From Chloroflexota bacterium (GTDB lineage Bacteria > Chloroflexota > Anaerolineae > Anaerolineales > DRMV01): DNA of 9,371 nt. Positions 6,154 through 9,371 of the stretch are shown in pieces (positions within the stretch are counted from its first letter, which is position 1; every line of letters starts with the position of its first letter). The DNA is taken from contig JAADCW010000138.1 of the NCBI GenBank assembly GCA_013154225.1, positions 1 to 9,371 of the forward strand, given 5' to 3'. Below the pieces are notes generated by a model that was not told the origin of the DNA, did not search any database, and worked only from the letters and a program-made list of their open reading frames with translations. A program made the translations under genes and the position numbers.

Positions 6154-6573
6154 CTACGGCTCCATCGGCTCGCCAGGATAGGTGATTTCCACCACTTCGC
6201 CGTGATAGTTGATGCGCACCCGAAAGCCCATCATGCCCATGTAGGCCCGATGCTCTTCGGGAATGCCCGCGGCCAAGACCTCATCAATATGCTGGTTTAA
6301 ATTTTTGAACTGCATTTCCAGCGCGGCCTTGCTGAAGGGGTCGTCTTGCCCCAACAACTGCGCGGCCTGCTCTGAAAGCAGATCTTCGCGGCCCTCGACC
6401 AGGGCAAAGAGTTGCTGTAACACCTGACGATCGACTACTTCGGAAGGAATGTGCCGACGGAAGCCGGCGTCGTCCACCACGTAGCAAGGCTCGTTACCCA
6501 CGTAGGCAACCTCTACGGGGCGGTCATTTTCATCCACAACCAAACCGGCAAAAAGAGGCTCTCTGCGGATCAT
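6154..6573 (-). CDS. Unrecognised 139-residue soluble protein, coupled to Ldt and trmD
   Basis: I do not recognise a named family. The protein is acidic, has no signal peptide, membrane segment or cysteine cluster (a single Cys at 30), and looks cytoplasmic. It appears to have a beta-rich N-terminus (8-38: 'FAGLVVDENDRPVEVAYVGN', then 'CYVVDDAGFRRHI'), a mainly helical middle (43-103), and a short beta-hairpin-like end ('FRVRINYHGEVVEITYPGEP'). The start is the ATG at 6573, which overlaps the preceding L,D-transpeptidase stop as ATGA. GGAGA (6581-6585 complement) stands 7 bases before it. A longer reading frame upstream to 6663 exists but would overlap the transpeptidase gene by about 90 bases and has no better ribosome site. 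Its stop is 4 bases before trmD. The beta-alpha-beta layout could suit a small regulatory or RNA-associated protein, but that is speculation. Confidence 0.85.
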   Translation of the reverse strand: MIRREPLFAGLVVDENDRPVEVAYVGNEPCYVVDDAGFRRHIPSEVVDRQVLQQLFALVEGREDLLSEQAAQLLGQDDPFSKAALEMQFKNLNQHIDEVLAAGIPEEHRAYMGMMGFRVRINYHGEVVEITYPGEPMEP

Positions 6574-7604
6574 TGGTGAATCTCCACTAAAGTGCCGCCA
6601 TTTTTCTTGTAGGCGTATTGTTCGTGGAATGGCACCACCGGCAGGGTCCAACGGTAAATCCACTTGGCCGCGGTAGGGCTGAGGTTCAAACAGCCGTGGG
6701 AACGCGGCTTGCCAAAGTCATTGTGCCAGTAGGTGCCGTGGAACGAAATGCCGTTTTCGGTAATATAACACACCCAGGGAATGCCGGGAAGGTCATAATC
6801 GGGCTCAGCCCGGTTGCCTGCGGCCATGTGGCGATAGGGGCGCTTATGAAAAGTGCGGAACTCGCCCACAGGCGTACCAAAATAGCCCATGCCCGTAGCG
6901 GTTTTGGCCGCATAGACCGCGCGGCCGCCTTCGTAAGCAGTCACGATTTGATGGGTCAAATCCACCCGAATGCGTTTTTCCTCAGGGGGCACATGGGGGG
7001 AAAGGGGCGCCACGTCTGAGGGCTTGAGAATGCGGATATGCCGCGCGGGCGCGTAATAGTAGGTTTCTTTCCACTTGTCGTCTTCAATGCGATACCACGC
7101 CTGGCCACTGGCATCTTTGACCAGCCCCACCACCCAATGGGTTGTAGCGTAATACAAGCGATACACCGGCGGCCGGGTGCGTTCCACACTGCGGTAAACG
7201 TCGGTAAAGGGCACCGTAACTTCAGCCAAAACCCCGCCTTCAGGGATTTCCTGCGGGCTGTTCAATTCCACCCGCACCGGCTGAACGCCCCCCGAATGCA
7301 CGTATCCCCGCTGGGGAACGTAATACCACAGGCGGTTGTAGGCCGGCTTCTCAGCGCCAATGACCACCGCGGCAATGGGCACCACCTGATCGTGCCACAG
7401 GCGGGTCAACCGTTTGGCATCAAAGGAAGGCTTGGCATACAAATCCACGTAATCGTATGCCACGCGTCCCTGCTGGTCGGGCGGCATTTCCACCCGGCGC
7501 AGGTTAAACGCCGGCAGGGCCAAGCCCAGCAGCCCTAAGCCCGCCAATTTGAGAAAATCGCGGCGGCTCAAACGGGAAGGAAGCAAATCATCGGGGAACG
7601 CCAT
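6570..7604 (-). CDS. Tat-exported L,D-transpeptidase (YkuD) with SH3-like domains
   Basis: A 344-residue peptidoglycan enzyme of the YkuD family, expected to make 3-3 cross-links or exchange stem-peptide termini outside the membrane. Residues 12-18 (LSRRDFL) form a twin-arginine motif before a hydrophobic core (about 19-33), so export of a folded protein by Tat is predicted. Two SH3b-like beta modules follow, about 48-110 and 124-193. The YkuD domain is about 211-342, with H289 in 'FHGTYWHND' and the catalytic site S302-H-G-C305-L-N. All three conserved residues (two His, one Cys) are present, so it should be active. The start ATG at 7604 is served by GAGAGGG (7616-7622 complement), spacing 11. 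It is the second of two adjacent Ldt genes; the sequences share the HGTYWHN...SHGC core but differ in everything N-terminal. Sequence alone cannot separate transpeptidase from carboxypeptidase or protein-anchoring activity. Confidence 0.93.
   Translation of the reverse strand: MAFPDDLLPSRLSRRDFLKLAGLGLLGLALPAFNLRRVEMPPDQQGRVAYDYVDLYAKPSFDAKRLTRLWHDQVVPIAAVVIGAEKPAYNRLWYYVPQRGYVHSGGVQPVRVELNSPQEIPEGGVLAEVTVPFTDVYRSVERTRPPVYRLYYATTHWVVGLVKDASGQAWYRIEDDKWKETYYYAPARHIRILKPSDVAPLSPHVPPEEKRIRVDLTHQIVTAYEGGRAVYAAKTATGMGYFGTPVGEFRTFHKRPYRHMAAGNRAEPDYDLPGIPWVCYITENGISFHGTYWHNDFGKPRSHGCLNLSPTAAKWIYRWTLPVVPFHEQYAYKKNGGTLVEIHQ
6581..6585 (-). promoter_or_regulatory. Ribosome binding site for the 139-residue protein, inside the Ldt gene
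   Basis: GGAGA on the minus strand lies within the last codons of the upstream L,D-transpeptidase gene, 7 bases before the ATG at 6573. With the ATGA stop/start overlap, it selects the short start over the upstream in-frame alternative and suggests translational coupling. Confidence 0.75.
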
Positions 7605-7624
7605 CGTACAAAAAGCCCTCTCAG

Positions 7625-7644
7625 CGCCAGGAATGCCCCTGGCG
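7625..7644. other. 7-bp hairpin between the two L,D-transpeptidase genes
   Basis: CGCCAGG (7625-7631) pairs perfectly with CCTGGCG (7638-7644) around a 6-base loop, just after the stop of the TPR-type Ldt gene. On the minus strand it is followed 12 bases later by a short T run (CTTTTT) that sits between the Shine-Dalgarno and the ATG of the next gene. The distance is too long for a standard terminator. A partial terminator or an RNA-processing or stabilising stem is more likely. Confidence 0.55.
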
Positions 7645-7651
7645 TCAGTCG

Positions 7652-8638
7652 TCAGTAATGGATATTGACCACCGTGCCCAACGGCGCCCAGTTAAACAGC
7701 CAGCCGGCTTCGTCGGTGCGCATGTTGATACACCCGTGGCTCATGGGCACACCAAAGTTGTTGTGCCAATATGTGCCGTGAATACCATACCCCAGATAGA
7801 AATACATGGTGTAAGGCACATTGGGCAGGTAATATCCTGGGCCGGCCATATCGGTGTAGCGATACTTGACATAGATGCGGTACGTGCCCGTCACCGTGGG
7901 ATAGGCTGGCACGCCGGTTGAAACCACAAACGCGCGCACCAACTGCGTGCCCACATAGGCATACAACCGCTGGCGGGTCAGGTTGACGTCAATCCATTTG
8001 TCGTTGGGCCCCACCCCTGGGGGAAGGCCGCGAATGCCCGACGGCAAAGCCACTGCGGGCACCGGTGTAGGCCGCGGGGTAGGCGTTGCCGTAGGGATGG
8101 GCGTGGCTGTAGGCGTTGGTGAAGGGGTAAAAGTGGGGGTCGGGGTGGGCGTGTTGGTGGGGGTGGGCGTAATCGTAGGTTTGAAAACCGCGTTAGGTTG
8201 GGGCTGAGGGCGGGTCATGGCCAACGCCTTGGTGGGAATGTCTGCCGCCCATGCCCAACCCGTCAAGGCCAAAAGCAGGATCAACACCAGCGGCACAAGG
8301 CTCAACCGTCGGCGGGCATAGTGCTCAGGTGGGGCAGGCGGCTGCACCCGCACCGCGGCTGTTTGCTTTTCCTGCAGGCGTCGTGCAGCCCACGCCATTC
8401 CCCGCCGGGCACGACGGCTGCGCGGGTTGATTTCCAACGCCCGCTCCAAATATCCAATGCTGGCCCGCGGCGACTGGGCCAGCGCGGCCAGCAACAGCCA
8501 GGGGTCTTCCCACTGCGGCGCCAAACTCGCGGCGCGCGCGGCTAAACGCCGCGCCTCGTGCTTTTGCCCCCGACGCGCCGCGCGCGAAGCCTTCTGGAGC
8601 AACAACTTGGCTTCCGCGTATCGCTGTTTTTCACTCAT
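7652..8638 (-). CDS. Membrane-anchored L,D-transpeptidase with N-terminal TPR-like region
   Basis: A 328-residue protein with four parts. Residues 1-95 are a basic helical region resembling about two tetratricopeptide repeats ('ARRLAARAASLAPQWEDPWL', then 'GYLERALEINPRSRRARRG'). Residues 111-131 are a single transmembrane segment after Arg109-Arg111, predicting a cytoplasmic N-terminus. Residues 154-194 are a Thr/Pro linker. Residues 214-328 are a YkuD domain with H287 in 'IHGTYWHNN' and the catalytic site S300-H-G-C303-I-N. The enzyme would act on wall stem peptides at a distance from the membrane while its helical repeats face the cytoplasm, possibly binding a partner. The ATG overlaps the amidase stop as ATGA; GAGG (8646-8649 complement) lies 7 bases before it. 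The Ldt domain call is firm; the TPR call is from helix periodicity and the A..L..A-type pattern only. Confidence 0.93.
   Translation of the reverse strand: MSEKQRYAEAKLLLQKASRAARRGQKHEARRLAARAASLAPQWEDPWLLLAALAQSPRASIGYLERALEINPRSRRARRGMAWAARRLQEKQTAAVRVQPPAPPEHYARRRLSLVPLVLILLLALTGWAWAADIPTKALAMTRPQPQPNAVFKPTITPTPTNTPTPTPTFTPSPTPTATPIPTATPTPRPTPVPAVALPSGIRGLPPGVGPNDKWIDVNLTRQRLYAYVGTQLVRAFVVSTGVPAYPTVTGTYRIYVKYRYTDMAGPGYYLPNVPYTMYFYLGYGIHGTYWHNNFGVPMSHGCINMRTDEAGWLFNWAPLGTVVNIHY
8057..8179 (-). repeat. Thr/Pro low-complexity linker coding tract (L,D-transpeptidase)
   Basis: This tract encodes residues 154-194 of the membrane-anchored L,D-transpeptidase, a Thr-Pro-rich stretch with Asn, Ala, Ser and Arg interruptions. 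It resembles the linker of the M1 lipoprotein at 1277-1399 in composition and length (41 residues each). The plus strand carries G runs at 8124-8149 that fit a quadruplex pattern. Confidence 0.8.
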
Positions 8639-9371
8639 GGCGTAGCCTCGGGCGTGACGCCCGGTGTGGGCGTGTTCACAGGTTCATTGCGCAAATAGCA
8701 CAAAATACCATCCGCAATGCCTTTAGCCACAATGTCGGGATGGTTGATCAGCAAATCGCCATCCAACCCCAAAAAGCCGGTTTCAATAATCACCGCCGGG
8801 GTCGTTGGCGCGATTTCCCTAAACACATGGTAATTGGTCATGTGGCGGCTGACACTTTGCGCATGATAGGGCAACCCCGTCGCGGCCTGATAACGGGCAT
8901 CCAGGCAATATTTGAGATGCAGGGAATTTTCCAACTGAGCCGGATCTTCCGCCCCTTTGGCCGTGGCGGTCTTAAAGCCCGTATAACTCGGCCCCAAATA
9001 ATCACACACGTCGGCATGAATGGAAACCAGGGCCGCGGCTTTGTAATTTTCCAAACGGGGGTCAAACTCTTCCAACAGATCCACCTGATAGCCCGCCTTT
9101 TGCAAATCGGCCTGTACCCGCAGGGCGATATTGTGGTTGACCTCGGCTTCAGTAACACCATTCTTGCACGTCGCGCCTGCATCCGAACCCCAGTGCCCTG
9201 AAATAATGCCCACACGCAAAGCAGGCACCGTGGTGGGCGTGGGGAGCAGCACCACCTGCCGCGCCCGAGGGCCATTATCCCGCCACCAGGCCAATTGGCT
9301 AAGGGAGAAATTGGGAATATCGCTGGGCGACCACGCGATGAGCAACAGCGCAATCATCGCGGCCCAAAACA
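8635..9371 (-). CDS. N-acetylmuramoyl-L-alanine amidase (Amidase_3), 5' end outside window
   Basis: A zinc amidase that cleaves the bond between N-acetylmuramic acid and L-alanine, releasing stem peptides from peptidoglycan. Numbering from the first in-window Met (9357), the Amidase_3 zinc set is complete: H55 in 'IISGHWGSDAGA', E70 in 'GVTEAEVNHNIALR', H114 in 'VSIHADVCD', and the catalytic or zinc Glu E192 in 'VIIETGFLG'. Four cysteines (64, 117, 151, 220) lie in the exported domain and could form disulfides. The tail (228-240) is Thr/Pro-rich. The frame stays open upstream of Met1 and reads FWAA before it, continuing a hydrophobic stretch, and no Shine-Dalgarno precedes this Met. The true start, with the rest of a signal anchor, is therefore probably beyond 9371. 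The stop overlaps the downstream L,D-transpeptidase ATG, so the two are likely co-translated. Confidence 0.92.
   Translation of the reverse strand, partial: FWAAMIALLLIAWSPSDIPNFSLSQLAWWRDNGPRARQVVLLPTPTTVPALRVGIISGHWGSDAGATCKNGVTEAEVNHNIALRVQADLQKAGYQVDLLEEFDPRLENYKAAALVSIHADVCDYLGPSYTGFKTATAKGAEDPAQLENSLHLKYCLDARYQAATGLPYHAQSVSRHMTNYHVFREIAPTTPAVIIETGFLGLDGDLLINHPDIVAKGIADGILCYLRNEPVNTPTPGVTPEATP

Noticed and set aside
6574..6663. N-terminal extension of the 139-residue protein to a Met at 6663.
   Set aside because: It would overlap the end of the Ldt gene by about 90 bases. The ATG at 6573 has GGAGA at 7 bases and the usual ATGA overlap.

Overview
The window looks like chromosome from a Gram-positive-type or otherwise non-proteobacterial lineage, most likely Chloroflexota (Anaerolineae-like). 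This is an inference. It rests on long Thr/Pro linkers between the membrane anchor and the catalytic domain of two exported proteins (M1 peptidase and one L,D-transpeptidase) and a Thr/Pro tail on a third (the amidase), on the moderately GC-rich coding style, and on the mix of genes. No rRNA or 16S-type marker is present to confirm it. Coding density is high, and I see no tRNA, rRNA, CRISPR array, insertion sequence or phage gene.

Layout from left to right. (1) 5-1540 (-): an M1-type zinc metallopeptidase lipoprotein. (2) A strong intrinsic terminator (1546-1584) directly before it, which ends the next unit. (3) 1599-2732 (-): a double-GNAT-like acyltransferase. (4) 2733-2996: a 264-base gap holding a 12-bp perfect inverted repeat and a separate 10-bp hairpin. 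(5) 2997-4121 and 4142-4648 (-): a primary-type sigma-70 factor and a DUF177/YceD protein. They form a two-gene operon read from a near-consensus extended -10 promoter (TTGACT, 17 bases, TATAAT). (6) 4721-5338 (+): the only plus-strand gene, RdgB/HAM1 nucleotide-pool phosphatase, diverging from yceD across a 72-base gap. (7) 5397-9371 (-): a tight five-gene run. In transcription order it is N-acetylmuramoyl-L-alanine amidase (5' end cut by the window), a membrane-anchored L,D-transpeptidase with an N-terminal TPR-like region, a Tat-signal L,D-transpeptidase with SH3-like domains, an unrecognised 139-residue protein, and trmD.

The right-hand run is the most distinctive part. Two junctions are ATGA stop/start overlaps and a third is a 4-base gap, so the genes are probably co-transcribed and partly translationally coupled. 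The three envelope enzymes cut stem peptides from glycan (amidase) or make or exchange 3-3-type cross-links (Ldt pair), so together they form a wall-remodelling cassette. It ends with a small unknown protein and a tRNA m1G37 methyltransferase, which is usually found with ribosomal genes. The rest is housekeeping: transcription initiation (sigma), ribosome assembly (YceD), pool sanitation (RdgB) and extracytoplasmic proteolysis (M1). I found no clear evidence of a wholly new system. The best leads are the inverted repeat upstream of the GNAT gene, the terminator abutting the M1 start codon, the overlapping divergent promoters at 4687-4715, and the coupled unknown protein at 6154-6573.
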